Shown: positions 1 through 9,830, numbered from the stretch's first letter. The stretch: DNA of 64,000 nucleotides from Sphingobacterium faecale (GCF_016746095.1 NZ_JAERTY010000010.1:62001-126000); one strand, 5' to 3'. Program-made: numbers and translations. The notes: generated from the letters alone by a model not told the origin.

Positions 1-2409
1 ACCATCTTGACAGCACATATTGCTCAAGCGCAGAGCGCTTTATACTTTGATAAAGACTGGCAGGAAACTACCAAGGATAAACATGTATATTATCGTCCTC
101 TTCCACTAAAAAAGGAAGGAGAACTACTTTTACTAATAGACTACTACAAGGGTGGTCAATTACAGATGCAGGGATATATCATGGCCGACAACCCTGAAGT
201 TTATGTAGGGGATGCCTATTGGTACGATGAGAAAGGCTTTGATACCGGCTTCCGTCAATACAAAAATAACAGCTCGGTCAAAGAACTGAACTACTACTAC
301 CCTGATGGCAGCTTATGGCAAACGGTAAACTATGGGACAAACGGAAAAAAGGAAAAAATCACAACCTATCTCCATAACAAAGTAATCGCGACAGGGTATA
401 TATCTCCTTTGGAAGAACTCTCTGGTAATTTCAGTTATGCTCAGCCCCTATCATATTATGAATACAGCCCTTCTGATGAAGGAGTAATGTTAGAGAAAAC
501 AATTGCTGTCCCCACAGACCCCGTCACTAAAACGAAAGAACAGCGCTTTTATTTCATTACGGTATATTGGGAGAATGAGAACAAAGCCAGTGAAACCAAA
601 GTAGCCTATAAACCGTATGGAGGAACGGCCGAAGTCTATAAAAAGACCTGGAATAAGGAAGGTAAATTAATTTCAGAGAGGAAATATAATAACGAGACCC
701 CTCGTGCATCATATACAGAAGAAGAATACTACACTAAAAACTATATCGCTACGCAGCTCCGAGAAACAACACCCTACAAAAATGGAGAAAGGTATGGTGT
801 ATCGATAGTCTATAGTAATAATGGGGACACACTGTATCGATCCATTTTTACACAGGATGAACTCCAAGAACTCAATATCTATCAAAACAATAAGTCCATT
901 CAGAAGAACACATACCGCGAGAACAAACCTTATGATGGTATTTTTACAGATGAGATGGGGGACGTTATCAAGGAGTTCAGGTTACATAAGGGTGTGAAAA
1001 TAGACAAAGAGTTCCTAAAAGAGCAAGACAGTCAAAAAATAATAGCAGAGGGTGTCTATCAAAATGGGCAACCTTGGGATGGGACTTTCTTTAATGAAGG
1101 AAACTTATTCGAAATCCTACAGTACAAAAATGGCGTTCAGGAAGGAATACAGCGGGCATTTAGCAACTTATACTTTGAGCACATCATTGAAGAGTATGAG
1201 ATGAAAAATGGTGTTCGTGAAGGATACGGAAAAACTTATGATGCCGATAGTCTTATTGGAGAAAGCGTATATAGAAACAATCAAATTATCTCTGGAACAG
1301 TGCGAGAGGATAATCTAAAACTTACTTATGTAAATGGGCAAGTTAAGACCCGAAGTATCTACCATAGCCGAGACGAAAACAGACTACTGTCTATCGAAGA
1401 ATTTGATAACAACGTGCTACAGTCTGTCACCTATTTCGATTTTACAATCAAAGAACAACCGAAAGCATCCTACACAGGATATTTCAAAAATCAGAAACCT
1501 TTCAACGGATTCTTTAAGCTAGATACCCTAATTGATGATATCTCTCTAGTAGATTATTACGAAAATGGAATTCTTAAATACAAATATTCATTTGATTTTA
1601 TAGAACAGTTAGAAAATTACGAGCACTATCTCTACACCGTAAAAACGACGTATAAAGACGGAAATCCATTATCTGGCCCCTGCTACAAAACTGTTGGAAG
1701 AGAACGTCTACTGCAAATTGATTACGCAGATGGAAAGGTAAATCGCTTTGATGTAAATTTATTTGGCATGCACTTTTTTGCCCGTATATCCTTCCAACTC
1801 GACAATGACATTTTATCCATATCCGGAGGTAACTCTCCTATAGCAATAAAGGCCTATCAGGCAAATCAAAGTATTATTGCTGACCTCTATAAGGACGATC
1901 AAATCTTCAGAAAAGGACAGGAAAGCACACAAATAAAAGAAGGCAGTCCAAACTCGATAACATTTTATTATATCAAAGATGGGCAAATCAAAACATTCGC
2001 ATCCTCCATCCTCCCTTTCATGGACGAAGACATCGACCACAATGATCTAGTCATGAAGCTGTACCCTATGTTTCCTATGAATAATACAACAGACATACAG
2101 ACCTTGCTTAACAAATTCCTCAACAAATTTGAAACAGGGGATCTAGAGGAAACATTTGAGTATGGTATCGGTGAAAATTTCCCTTTTAAAATGGAAGATA
2201 TACTAACAACCGTCGAATTTGATCAAAATGGAGCAATTGTCTATGGAATACGCCCAAGTATTCAATCTGATGGCAGCATTCTTATTGAAGGTATTGAAAA
2301 CGGGAAGATAAAGAAAAAAACAACATTCAAAAGCATCCATGAATTGCTTAAGAACAAGAAGGCTGAATTCAAAAAATTTGAGCACAACCTACTCAACGAT
2401 TTAAATTAA
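1..2409 (+). CDS. MORN-like (YwqK-type) repeat protein, 5' end outside the window
   Basis: The reading frame is already open at base 1 and the first residues (LTAHIAQAQS) read like the end of a signal peptide, so the true start lies left of the window and the TTG at 7 is probably internal. About 800 residues are visible. They consist of loose repeats with a Tyr/Met-x-Asn-Gly pattern (YKNGERYG, YQNGQPWDG, YKNGVQEG, MKNGVREGYG), as in MORN-like / YwqK-type repeat proteins of Bacteroidota, which are exported and mostly of unknown role. The last 150 or so residues (FEYGIGENFPF region) lack the repeat. The gene converges on the TPM-domain gene with a 20-bp gap. Family assignment is by repeat pattern only; no enzymatic motif is visible. 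Confidence 0.75.
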   Translation, partial: TILTAHIAQAQSALYFDKDWQETTKDKHVYYRPLPLKKEGELLLLIDYYKGGQLQMQGYIMADNPEVYVGDAYWYDEKGFDTGFRQYKNNSSVKELNYYYPDGSLWQTVNYGTNGKKEKITTYLHNKVIATGYISPLEELSGNFSYAQPLSYYEYSPSDEGVMLEKTIAVPTDPVTKTKEQRFYFITVYWENENKASETKVAYKPYGGTAEVYKKTWNKEGKLISERKYNNETPRASYTEEEYYTKNYIATQLRETTPYKNGERYGVSIVYSNNGDTLYRSIFTQDELQELNIYQNNKSIQKNTYRENKPYDGIFTDEMGDVIKEFRLHKGVKIDKEFLKEQDSQKIIAEGVYQNGQPWDGTFFNEGNLFEILQYKNGVQEGIQRAFSNLYFEHIIEEYEMKNGVREGYGKTYDADSLIGESVYRNNQIISGTVREDNLKLTYVNGQVKTRSIYHSRDENRLLSIEEFDNNVLQSVTYFDFTIKEQPKASYTGYFKNQKPFNGFFKLDTLIDDISLVDYYENGILKYKYSFDFIEQLENYEHYLYTVKTTYKDGNPLSGPCYKTVGRERLLQIDYADGKVNRFDVNLFGMHFFARISFQLDNDILSISGGNSPIAIKAYQANQSIIADLYKDDQIFRKGQESTQIKEGSPNSITFYYIKDGQIKTFASSILPFMDEDIDHNDLVMKLYPMFPMNNTTDIQTLLNKFLNKFETGDLEETFEYGIGENFPFKMEDILTTVEFDQNGAIVYGIRPSIQSDGSILIEGIENGKIKKKTTFKSIHELLKNKKAEFKKFEHNLLNDLN

Positions 2410-2429
2410 GTGGAACAATGGGAGGATGA

Positions 2430-3899
2430 TTACCATCTTCCTCCTGCTCCTCCACCTCCTGAGGATCCTCCTCCAAAGCTTCCTCCCCCGCCGCCTCTTG
2501 AAGAGCTTCCCCCTCCCGAAGAGCTACTGCTAGATTCTCTGGTTTTCATCGGGATCGTAAAAAATTTAATGTGTTTAAAATATTTACAGTTTTGACAAGC
2601 GTCAAACTGCTCCCCCTCCCCCGAGGACGAGTAAGTAGCTGAACGGATAGTCCGCGTTTTTTTGACTTCCAAAGTAAAGTAATGGCATTGCGGACAATCG
2701 CTATAATGCGAACTTCTATCCCAAGGTAGTAAACGTATCTCTTTGCTGGCCGTATTCGTCCAGATCTCGTAGCGCAGGCTCTTGATAGACTCCTCTTTTT
2801 TCTGACCGGCATCGAGATACTGCTGCGCCTTTGCTTTCGTATCTCCGCGATTGATCCGAATCCAGTTACCACTGCTATCAGGAGGAGTAAAACGACCTGC
2901 ATTACGTCGAAAACGATTTAATATTCCTCCCAGATCAAACCAAGCTAATGGAGTAAGCAACATCGGGATCAATAAATACGACACGTATTTCTTCAATCCC
3001 TTCTGTATATCCTCTTCATCTTTGAAGCTTTCTACGATCTTAGTTTTACCATTCGTAATTTTCATGGCAAGTATCAATACCAAAAGAACAAATGCAAAAT
3101 AAGGCAGGTTCTTGCGTTGATAAATTTCTTCCAGATTATTGAAAATAAAAACGAAAATGAAAAGTGTCAAAAACATAAGGAGCAGCATACATCCCATCCC
3201 CCAGAATATAGGTGCTATCAGCTTGGGCTTATTCTTCGTTCCTTTCAATATACGTCCAGAAATATAATGCACATATAGATACAAGCCCGTAAACAAAACT
3301 AACATCCAAAGTGTATTGACCAGAACAGGGTTACGTGTGCTCCAAAACGGAGCCGCCTCAGGCATCAAACGCTCCAACTCGGCAACCGAATCAGGGGATT
3401 TCAATATCTTCTCAATAAAACGAGAGGCTTCCAGTACACCTTGGTCATAATCTTCATTTCGAAAGTTAGGAACTAAATAAGTCTCACCAACCCGCTTTAA
3501 ATAAGCATCTGGAAAGATAGCTTCCATGCCGTACCCCGATATAAACCGATATTCATGTCTGTCTTTAGAAATAAACAATAACAAGCCATTATTTGCTTCC
3601 TTCTTTCCTATACCCCATTTATTAAAAAGATCAAGCGCAAACTCAAAATCGCTATCACCTTCATAGTCGTTAACCAGTACAATCGCATACTCGGCTTGAG
3701 TCAGGCTATCGATACGCGCTGAGATTTCATTCAGTTCAGCTACGGAGTAATAGCCCAATATCTGATCAGGATCACTCACGAAATAACGCTGCCCCTGTGC
3801 TTTTGGGTTAGGCACAGTCTGTACAGTATATTGTGCAAAAACAGAAAAGAAAGATAAAAAAACAAGTATACCTACACTAGCGGATAATCTTCTAAACAT
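2430..3899 (-). CDS. TPM-domain membrane protein with zinc-ribbon-like cysteines and Gly/Ser tail
   Basis: A protein of 489 aa with an N-terminal signal peptide (FLSFFSVFAQ). A TPM domain follows at roughly residues 45-170 (YSVAELNEISARIDSL, YAIVLVND, GIGKKEANNGLLLFISKDRHEYRFISGYGMEAIFPDAYL split by short gaps), the fold found in YgcG-like and photosystem repair proteins. Hydrophobic segments lie at about 195-215, 230-255 and 265-280. Near 400-440 there are two CxxC pairs (DCPQC, ACQNC), suggesting a zinc ribbon. The last 30 residues are almost only Ser and Gly, ending GGRW, as in many YgcG proteins. A hairpin lies in the 63-bp gap to the upstream gene. Its role is unknown; membrane or envelope maintenance is the usual guess for the family. 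Confidence 0.85.
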   Translation of the reverse strand: MFRRLSASVGILVFLSFFSVFAQYTVQTVPNPKAQGQRYFVSDPDQILGYYSVAELNEISARIDSLTQAEYAIVLVNDYEGDSDFEFALDLFNKWGIGKKEANNGLLLFISKDRHEYRFISGYGMEAIFPDAYLKRVGETYLVPNFRNEDYDQGVLEASRFIEKILKSPDSVAELERLMPEAAPFWSTRNPVLVNTLWMLVLFTGLYLYVHYISGRILKGTKNKPKLIAPIFWGMGCMLLLMFLTLFIFVFIFNNLEEIYQRKNLPYFAFVLLVLILAMKITNGKTKIVESFKDEEDIQKGLKKYVSYLLIPMLLTPLAWFDLGGILNRFRRNAGRFTPPDSSGNWIRINRGDTKAKAQQYLDAGQKKEESIKSLRYEIWTNTASKEIRLLPWDRSSHYSDCPQCHYFTLEVKKTRTIRSATYSSSGEGEQFDACQNCKYFKHIKFFTIPMKTRESSSSSSGGGSSSRGGGGGSFGGGSSGGGGAGGRW

Positions 3900-3901
3900 T
3901 C

Positions 3902-3947
3902 AAAATCAAAGTTTGTTGTCTAAAAGTAAGTAACAAACCTTGATTTT
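3902..3947 (-). terminator. Intercistronic hairpin between the fimbrillin-like and TPM genes
   Basis: Inverted repeat with 16-nt arms (3902-3917 and 3932-3947, one mismatch) around a 14-nt loop. It sits after the stop at 3963 and just before the ATG at 3899. On the minus strand the stem ends in TTTTG, so it could be a weak terminator or a processing or translation-control hairpin. Confidence 0.45.
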
Positions 3948-3962
3948 GAAGAATGTTTTTTC

Positions 3963-5438
3963 TTAGAAGGTAGCTTCCTGATCCCCATCCCAATCCATAT
4001 CCCGTCGTATTTGAAAAGTTCCAATAGGATCTACATCGACCAAAAGATTCCCTCTAAAAACAAGCTGCATATTCTGTTTCAACGTACTCTGCAATTGAAA
4101 CGTACGTAGCACTCCATTGGTACCCAACAGAGAAATACTGTATTTAATTGGCACCGCTAAAGTCTGCTCTCCCATAAATTGATTAAAAACCAATTGCTTA
4201 TTCTGCTGAAAATCTCCGACAACCTCCACATCGCTTTGGTCTAAAATAGGATTGGTCATATTGGAAAGGAAAGGTGCAAAGAAAAACGACTCATGCTGTT
4301 GGCTGATACGTATTTTGCTTATTACCGACAAATCTGACGCATCTGTAAACTCTAATTTGATCTGACTGAACAACCTCCTCAATTTCACCTCGTGATCAGT
4401 CTCTCCATTTACCTCCAGCTCGCCATAATAGCCAAAGATATCAGCGTTTGCATTGGAAAAATAATTCCCTACATAAAAGTTGGAAAGTGTCGGATTAGAA
4501 GGAAGAATCAAATCCCTATTGGATGTATTCGACACAAAACAAATCGAATACTTGCCTTCAGGCACATTAAGCTTCAAACTAGATGCCTCTTCATAGTCGA
4601 TTGTCCCTGTCACCACAACTTCGGGCTTGGTTTTATGGAATAGATAATAATGAAGCTTATTTATCGCCCCGCCACCGCCTGACGAAGAAGACATACCAAC
4701 TAAACGTATATTGTCAAAACGGAGTGTACCTGAGGTAGAATTGTATGCACTTCCTTCTCCACGGATGCCCTCTTTAGGTAAAAACTTAAACCATAGGTAG
4801 GAGCCAGTAATGTTTTTATCAGAAAGTTGATAATTATAATCATTCCAAGCTGTAGATTTAGTCTCGCCAAACTGATTTTCTACTTGTAAAATCTCATAAG
4901 TCTCTCCCTCATCGACAGAATAGTACAGTTCAAAATCCTTTGGACCAGTAGTCGAACTCCCTGCATGAAAACCAAATTCCGTAATTTGATCTGCACCTTG
5001 GATCGGAATTTTAACTAGAATCTCACTTGGGCCATCACATGAAATCGCACGTCCTGCAGCATAATCTAGATATTTAGCTCCAGACCCAACACTATTAGGT
5101 GTCTTCTCATCTGTCCCAGTTCCTTTCAAATAGGTTATACTCGGCACATTTTCATCCTGATAAGCAATATCAGGTACTAGACTGCTATCATTGAACGACC
5201 AAAAATAAAGATAGCCTTCTACATAATTCGACACCGGATTGGCACTTTGAGTCCCAATTGGAGGGGACGAACTCTTCAATACAATGGATTCACTGGTAAA
5301 ACCAGAGATTTTAAACTGGACAGCTTGTAGGTTTTCATTTTGGTCATCTACGGATCCTTCTTTCTTACAGGCAGCAACGGCTAATAAAATGATGAAATAA
5401 AACGAAAGCCTATCTTTTTTGACAAATAGACTACTCAT
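3963..5438 (-). CDS. FimB/Mfa2-like fimbrillin-family lipoprotein
   Basis: A protein of 491 aa beginning with a lipoprotein signal (FYFIILLAVAAC, lipobox AVAAC). The middle (about 60-260) resembles a carbohydrate-binding or jelly-roll segment (YLWFKFLPKEG, GTLRFDNIRLVG). From about residue 260 it has the pattern of Mfa2/FimB anchor subunits: KLNVPEGKYSICFVSN, then VKLRRLFSQIKLEF, the conserved beta-strand of that family. These proteins are exported to the outer membrane and many are fimbrial subunits or anchors. No companion fimbrillin gene is adjacent, so a role in pili is not shown. The gene lies just downstream of the GH95 gene, separated by a terminator-like hairpin. The assignment to the Mfa2/FimB family is from sequence pattern. 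Confidence 0.6.
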   Translation of the reverse strand: MSSLFVKKDRLSFYFIILLAVAACKKEGSVDDQNENLQAVQFKISGFTSESIVLKSSSPPIGTQSANPVSNYVEGYLYFWSFNDSSLVPDIAYQDENVPSITYLKGTGTDEKTPNSVGSGAKYLDYAAGRAISCDGPSEILVKIPIQGADQITEFGFHAGSSTTGPKDFELYYSVDEGETYEILQVENQFGETKSTAWNDYNYQLSDKNITGSYLWFKFLPKEGIRGEGSAYNSTSGTLRFDNIRLVGMSSSSGGGGAINKLHYYLFHKTKPEVVVTGTIDYEEASSLKLNVPEGKYSICFVSNTSNRDLILPSNPTLSNFYVGNYFSNANADIFGYYGELEVNGETDHEVKLRRLFSQIKLEFTDASDLSVISKIRISQQHESFFFAPFLSNMTNPILDQSDVEVVGDFQQNKQLVFNQFMGEQTLAVPIKYSISLLGTNGVLRTFQLQSTLKQNMQLVFRGNLLVDVDPIGTFQIRRDMDWDGDQEATF

Positions 5439-5454
5439 AATTTATAGAATTAGT

Positions 5455-5483
5455 TCATAAAAATATCGGGGGATAATCCCGCT
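5455..5483 (-). terminator. Terminator of the GH95 gene
   Basis: On the minus strand, 26 nt after the GH95 stop, a GC-rich hairpin (GCGGGATTATCCCCC region) is followed by GATATTTTTATG. The stem is short, so this is a moderate call. Confidence 0.5.
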
Positions 5484-5508
5484 TTTGCCCTAATATACAT
5501 AAAACATT

Positions 5509-7842
5509 TTAAATCAACAAATTACCCCTCACAATATAGACTTCTTCCCTACCATGCATACGAACGCGAACCTGATCACCCTTTTTGCCTTTAATTCTAT
5601 AGGACTGTACTTTGCCATTTTTCCAAGTAATATCTACTGTTCTATTGCCTCTAGCCCGAAGACCTTTTACTTTGCCCTCCTGCCATGCTTGAGGTAAAGC
5701 AGGCAACAAATGGATATAACCATCTTGGCTCTGTAACAACATTTCTGCAATCCCCGCCGCACCGCCAAAGTTTCCATCGATCTGAAAGGGAGGGTGTGCA
5801 CAGAATAGATTCGGATAAGTCCCTGCGGTTACTTTACCATCCGGCAAAAAAGCAGGCTTCAACAACTGCCGCAAGATCTCCAAAGCATGATCCCCATCAT
5901 GAAGCCTAGCCCAAAACAAAATCTTCCAAGCTCTAGACCATCCTGTTCCCTCGTCGCCTCGTACAGCTAGGGTCTTCCTCGCTGCCTCTGCCCATTCTGG
6001 TGTTGTATTAGGCGAAATAAATGCTGCTGGGTACAATCCATATAGATGAGACACATGCCTATGCTTAGGCTCTATTTCCTCATAGTCTTCCAACCACTCC
6101 ATTATACGCCCTGACGAACTGACACGTACAGCAGGAGGAATAAGCTTAAGATCAGCACGCAACGTATCAGCAAAATTATCTTTAAGGCCCAATACTGAAT
6201 CTGCACTAATCACCGCTCCATAGAGCTCTCTTACGATCTGATTATCGATGGTAGGCCCCATTACAACAGAAGCCGTCTTACGATTGGCCAATCTAAAAGC
6301 ATTCTCAGGAGAGACCGACGGTGATGTAACCAACCATCCGGTTTTCGGGTCTTTGACCAAAGTCGCTTGATAGAATTTTGCCGCTCCAGACAACAAGGGA
6401 TATATTTCTCTTAGATAAGCTTCATCTCCGCTAAAAAGATAATGCTCCCACAAATGATTACAAAGCCACCCAGAGGCCGTACTCGCTCCCCAGGAAGCAT
6501 TCTCTCCAGGAGCAGAATATCCCCAAATATTGGTCATCATATACACCACCCATCCAGGGGCATTGTAATAAGCCTTTGCTGTCTTTTCTCCTTCCTTAGC
6601 AATTCTTTTGATCAGCTCGATAAATGGTTTATGATATTCCGGAAGATTACCGACTTCTACACCCCAGTGATTCATTTGTGCGTTAATGTTCAAATGATAA
6701 TCACCATTCCAGGGCGTCTGAATCTGATGTGCCCACAACCCCTGCAAGTTAGGAGGAAGTGCCTTTTCGTATTTGGGTGCAGCACTGGAAATCATCAGGT
6801 ATCGTCCAAATTGATAATAGAGTGCCGCCATCGCATTATCTTCCTCAGGATGTTCGAAAAAGCTTTGGATCCGTTGATCCGTGGGGAGATTTGTTTTAGA
6901 AACCTGATCCTTCAGACTTAGTTCTACTCGCCCAAAAGTACGCTGATACTCCCGTAGATGCGTAGCAAACAACTTATTATAGCTCCACTGTCCAACTTTC
7001 TCCAGGTTAATTGACACATCGGTATCAGGTGATTTACTGTAATAACTAGTCGACGCTGTAAAATACACCAACACCTCGTCTGCCTCTTTGATGATAATCT
7101 GGTTATCATACAACTGTTGCTTCCCACCCTTGGCCACCACCTTAATCTTACCGACAAACTCCAGCCCGTCTCCTCCTATGCCATTCGGTAGTCGGCCTGT
7201 TATAGTAATTTCATCTTTACGCAGCTCATAGTCCTTTACATCTTGGTCACGATAAAAGTGGAGCGCAAAACCTATAGACTTTTTCTTATTTGCTGATAGT
7301 CTCACGACACCGACATTCTGATCCTGCGAGGTGAAATACTCCCGTAAATAATGAACCCCATTGGCTTCAAAGCTCGTTTCTGCTTTTGCAGTACGCAAAT
7401 CTAAACTTCGTCTATAATTAGAAAAGTCTCCTTCTATAAAATGAATAAAGTTCAGGAAACCAAAGTTCTGAAAGCATCCATAGGGAACAGTAGCTCCATT
7501 GCCTAAGCCCGAACCTTTACCACTACAGACGAAGTTTTGATTGACAAGTTTCTCAGCCTCGTCATTCTTACCTTCAAAAAGTAGCTGTTGGATACGTCCA
7601 ACACTTTTGTAAGCATTGTAATTATTCGGATCCTGTTCCGAACCAGACCACATGGATATTTCATTAAGGACGATTTGCTCCTCTTTAACACCCCCATACG
7701 GCATCATTCCTATCCGACCATTTCCCAAAGGCAGGGTTTCCTCCCACTTGGTCGCAGGCATGTCATACCACATCCTTAGCTCTTGTCCATGCACTATAGA
7801 CATGACGCAAAATATTGCCATAATGATACAAATCCTCTTCAT
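5509..7842 (-). CDS. Glycoside hydrolase family 95, probable alpha-L-fucosidase
   Basis: A protein of 777 aa with a clear signal peptide (MAIFCVMSIVHGQ), so periplasmic or exported. The N-terminal domain carries the GH95 opening (LRMWYDMPATKWEETLPLGNG, split here as LRMWYDMPATKW and EETLPLGNGRIG). The (alpha/alpha)6 catalytic domain has YHLNINAQMNHWG near residue 385, GRIMEWLEDYEE with HRHVSHLYGLYP near 580-600, and QIDGNFGGAAGIAEM near 690. From memory of characterised GH95 enzymes, the Asn pair, the Glu and the Asp in these blocks form the inverting catalytic centre. The family mostly cleaves alpha-1,2-fucosyl linkages; some members act on galactosides. No SusC/SusD pair is adjacent, so this is not a full polysaccharide utilisation locus. 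Length is normal for the family. Confidence 0.92.
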   Translation of the reverse strand: MKRICIIMAIFCVMSIVHGQELRMWYDMPATKWEETLPLGNGRIGMMPYGGVKEEQIVLNEISMWSGSEQDPNNYNAYKSVGRIQQLLFEGKNDEAEKLVNQNFVCSGKGSGLGNGATVPYGCFQNFGFLNFIHFIEGDFSNYRRSLDLRTAKAETSFEANGVHYLREYFTSQDQNVGVVRLSANKKKSIGFALHFYRDQDVKDYELRKDEITITGRLPNGIGGDGLEFVGKIKVVAKGGKQQLYDNQIIIKEADEVLVYFTASTSYYSKSPDTDVSINLEKVGQWSYNKLFATHLREYQRTFGRVELSLKDQVSKTNLPTDQRIQSFFEHPEEDNAMAALYYQFGRYLMISSAAPKYEKALPPNLQGLWAHQIQTPWNGDYHLNINAQMNHWGVEVGNLPEYHKPFIELIKRIAKEGEKTAKAYYNAPGWVVYMMTNIWGYSAPGENASWGASTASGWLCNHLWEHYLFSGDEAYLREIYPLLSGAAKFYQATLVKDPKTGWLVTSPSVSPENAFRLANRKTASVVMGPTIDNQIVRELYGAVISADSVLGLKDNFADTLRADLKLIPPAVRVSSSGRIMEWLEDYEEIEPKHRHVSHLYGLYPAAFISPNTTPEWAEAARKTLAVRGDEGTGWSRAWKILFWARLHDGDHALEILRQLLKPAFLPDGKVTAGTYPNLFCAHPPFQIDGNFGGAAGIAEMLLQSQDGYIHLLPALPQAWQEGKVKGLRARGNRTVDITWKNGKVQSYRIKGKKGDQVRVRMHGREEVYIVRGNLLI

Positions 7843-8126
7843 TGCTAATGAATAAATTAAATTCTGTAATCTTTTAAAGTGTTAACTAAGCTACATAAAG
7901 ATTAGCCATTTACGCGAATCATCTCATAAAAGGCATGCCAACGTGCCGTAGCTCCCTAATCTGACCGTAGTAATAAATTACTATCGCCCTTACTGATCAT
8001 TTATTATACTTCTCAAGATCATAATATACAATTCAGCTATCTTTTTTAAAGATAAACTTTATCGGCATTTTATTGCAATCTGATCCCAATAAAAACAATA
8101 CAGTGGCATGATATAAATCCAAACTA
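7843..8126. other. Intergenic region between divergent GH95 and catalase genes
   Basis: This AT-rich spacer separates two divergently transcribed genes and should hold both promoters. Apart from the inverted repeat and the -7 box described separately near the catalase gene, no RNA gene, ORF or repeat was seen. Confidence 0.5.
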
Positions 8127-8159
8127 TAGTGTATAGCTTTTTACAATAAGAATACACTA
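8127..8159. promoter_or_regulatory. Inverted repeat upstream of catalase, possible operator
   Basis: Perfect 8-bp arms TAGTGTAT (8127-8134) and ATACACTA (8152-8159) lie 17 bp apart, about 12 bp upstream of the -7-like box TATTTTTG. Position and symmetry fit a regulator site for an oxidative-stress gene; the regulator is not identified. Confidence 0.45.
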
Positions 8160-8170
8160 ATATTTTGGTA

Positions 8171-8178
8171 TATTTTTG
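8171..8178 (+). promoter_or_regulatory. -7 box of the catalase promoter
   Basis: TATTTTTG matches the Bacteroidota -7 consensus TAnnTTTG. It predicts a transcription start near 8185 and a leader of about 40 nt to the ATG at 8228. No good -33 TTTG is seen, as would be expected for an activated promoter. Confidence 0.5.
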
Positions 8179-8227
8179 GAAAACAAAATCAGCTATAAAA
8201 CATTTATTATATATAACACTAACAGCT

Positions 8228-9718
8228 ATGGAAGAGAACAAGAAAAAAATTACTACCGCGTCAGGCAATCCGGTGCCATTTTATCAGGATTCGATGACTG
8301 CTGGTCCAAGAGGTCCAATTTTGTTACAGGACTTCTTTCTACATGAGAAATTAGCTCACTTCAACAGAGAGCGAATCCCAGAACGCATCGTTCATGCCAA
8401 AGGTTCGGGCGCCTATGGCACTTTCACAGTGACACATGATATTTCGAAATACACTAAAGCAAAATTCTTAAATCAACTAGGTAAAGAAACCCGTGTCTTT
8501 TTAAGATTTTCGACCGTAGGCGGTGAACGAGGTTCTGCAGATTCAGAAAGAGACCCTAGAGGTTTTGCGCTAAAATTCTATACAGAAGATGGCAATTATG
8601 ATTTAGTCGGCAACAATACCCCCGTGTTCTTTATCAAAGATCCCCGCAAATTCCCTGATTTTATCCATACACAAAAAAGAGATCCCTACACCAATTGTAA
8701 ATCGGCTACTATGATGTGGGACTTCTGGTCATTGAACCCCGAATCGCTGCATCAGGTCACCATACTCATGTCAGATAGAGGAACACCTTACGGCTTCCGT
8801 CATATGCATGGATACGGTTCACACACATTTTCGATGATCAATGCCAATAACGAAAAAGTATTTGTAAAATTTCATTTCCGAACGCAACAGGGTATCAAGA
8901 ACCTCACGGCCGAGGAAGCCGATCAAATGCGAGCAAAAGACATGGATTATGCACAACGCGATCTTTATACGTCTATTGAAAATGGAGATTTTCCAAAATG
9001 GAAACTCTATATCCAGGTCATGACCGACGAACAAACAAAAACATTCAAATGGAATCCTTTCGACCTCACAAAGGTATGGTCGCAAAAAGAATACCCTCTG
9101 ATCGAAGTCGGTGTTTTAGAGCTTAATGAAAACCCTGACAATTATTTCGCTCATGTCGAACAAGCCGCATTTGCACCGGCTCATGTGGTGGATGGCATCT
9201 CTTTTTCACCGGACAAGATGTTACAGGGACGCATCTTATCTTATCCGGATGCACACCGTTATCGCCTAGGCGCAAATTTCGAGCAAATCCCTGTGAATAG
9301 ATGTCCGTTTATGGTCAACAATTACCAAAGAGATGGTTACATGCGGGTAGATGGAAATGGTGGTTCTACACCGAATTATTTCCCAAACTCTTTTGACGAT
9401 AACCGCGAAGCCCGGGAATATGCCGAACCCGCCCTACACCTAGACAGTGCCATCGCTGATCACTATGACAGAAATGCGAATGACGATGACCATTATACCC
9501 AACCAGGTGATCTATATCGTTTGTTGGACCAAGAACAAAAAAATCATCTCATTGCTAATATAGTTGGTGCAATGTCCGGAATAGAAGGTCCCAAGCGTGA
9601 TGAGATAGTCATGCGACAATTGTGCCACTGGTTTAGAGCCGATATGAACTTAGGCATGGGCGTAGCCAAAGGCTTAGGTTTTTCTATGGATAAGCTAAGC
9701 GAATATATGCCGAAATAA
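8228..9718 (+). CDS. katA: Haem catalase (monofunctional, small subunit)
   Basis: The enzyme converts hydrogen peroxide to water and oxygen. The ATG at 8228 (MEENKKKITTASGNPVPF) is chosen over an open frame beginning at 8165, because the homologous region starts here and the -7 box lies at 8171. The product is 496 aa, normal for small-subunit catalases. Visible signatures are RIVHAKGSGAYGTF (distal catalytic His at residue 56), DGNYDLVGNNTPVFFIKDP (distal Asn), and RILSYPDAHRYRLG with the proximal haem-ligand Tyr. There is no signal peptide, so it is cytosolic. It is transcribed alone: an upstream inverted repeat may be its operator and a strong terminator follows. Confidence 0.97.
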   Translation: MEENKKKITTASGNPVPFYQDSMTAGPRGPILLQDFFLHEKLAHFNRERIPERIVHAKGSGAYGTFTVTHDISKYTKAKFLNQLGKETRVFLRFSTVGGERGSADSERDPRGFALKFYTEDGNYDLVGNNTPVFFIKDPRKFPDFIHTQKRDPYTNCKSATMMWDFWSLNPESLHQVTILMSDRGTPYGFRHMHGYGSHTFSMINANNEKVFVKFHFRTQQGIKNLTAEEADQMRAKDMDYAQRDLYTSIENGDFPKWKLYIQVMTDEQTKTFKWNPFDLTKVWSQKEYPLIEVGVLELNENPDNYFAHVEQAAFAPAHVVDGISFSPDKMLQGRILSYPDAHRYRLGANFEQIPVNRCPFMVNNYQRDGYMRVDGNGGSTPNYFPNSFDDNREAREYAEPALHLDSAIADHYDRNANDDDHYTQPGDLYRLLDQEQKNHLIANIVGAMSGIEGPKRDEIVMRQLCHWFRADMNLGMGVAKGLGFSMDKLSEYMPK

Positions 9719-9730
9719 AGATCAACAAAA

Positions 9731-9760
9731 AAAAAGCTACCAAATTGGTAGCTTTTTTTT
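9731..9760 (+). terminator. Rho-independent terminator after catalase
   Basis: AGCTACCAA-a-TTGGTAGCT (9735-9753) is flanked by an A-run on the left and eight Ts on the right, 16 bp after the catalase stop. Confidence 0.9.
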
Positions 9761-9830
9761 GCATAAGCAGCAAATAGGTTTTATTTTTATAAAAAAAAGC
9801 AACGACCGTAAAAAAACAAGTAGTACACAT

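Noticed and set aside
2546..2902. 118-aa minus-strand ORF overlapping the TPM gene
   Set aside because: Frame-shifted shadow of the Ser/Gly-rich and zinc-ribbon-like end of the TPM gene; Arg-rich artefact.
6442..6921. 159-aa plus-strand ORF inside the GH95 gene
   Set aside because: Shadow of the GH95 coding strand; composition is not protein-like and the forward gene has conserved catalytic blocks here.
5509..7842. Polysaccharide utilisation locus around the GH95 gene
   Set aside because: Only one glycoside hydrolase and one fimbrillin-like lipoprotein are present; no SusCD pair or sugar regulator is adjacent.
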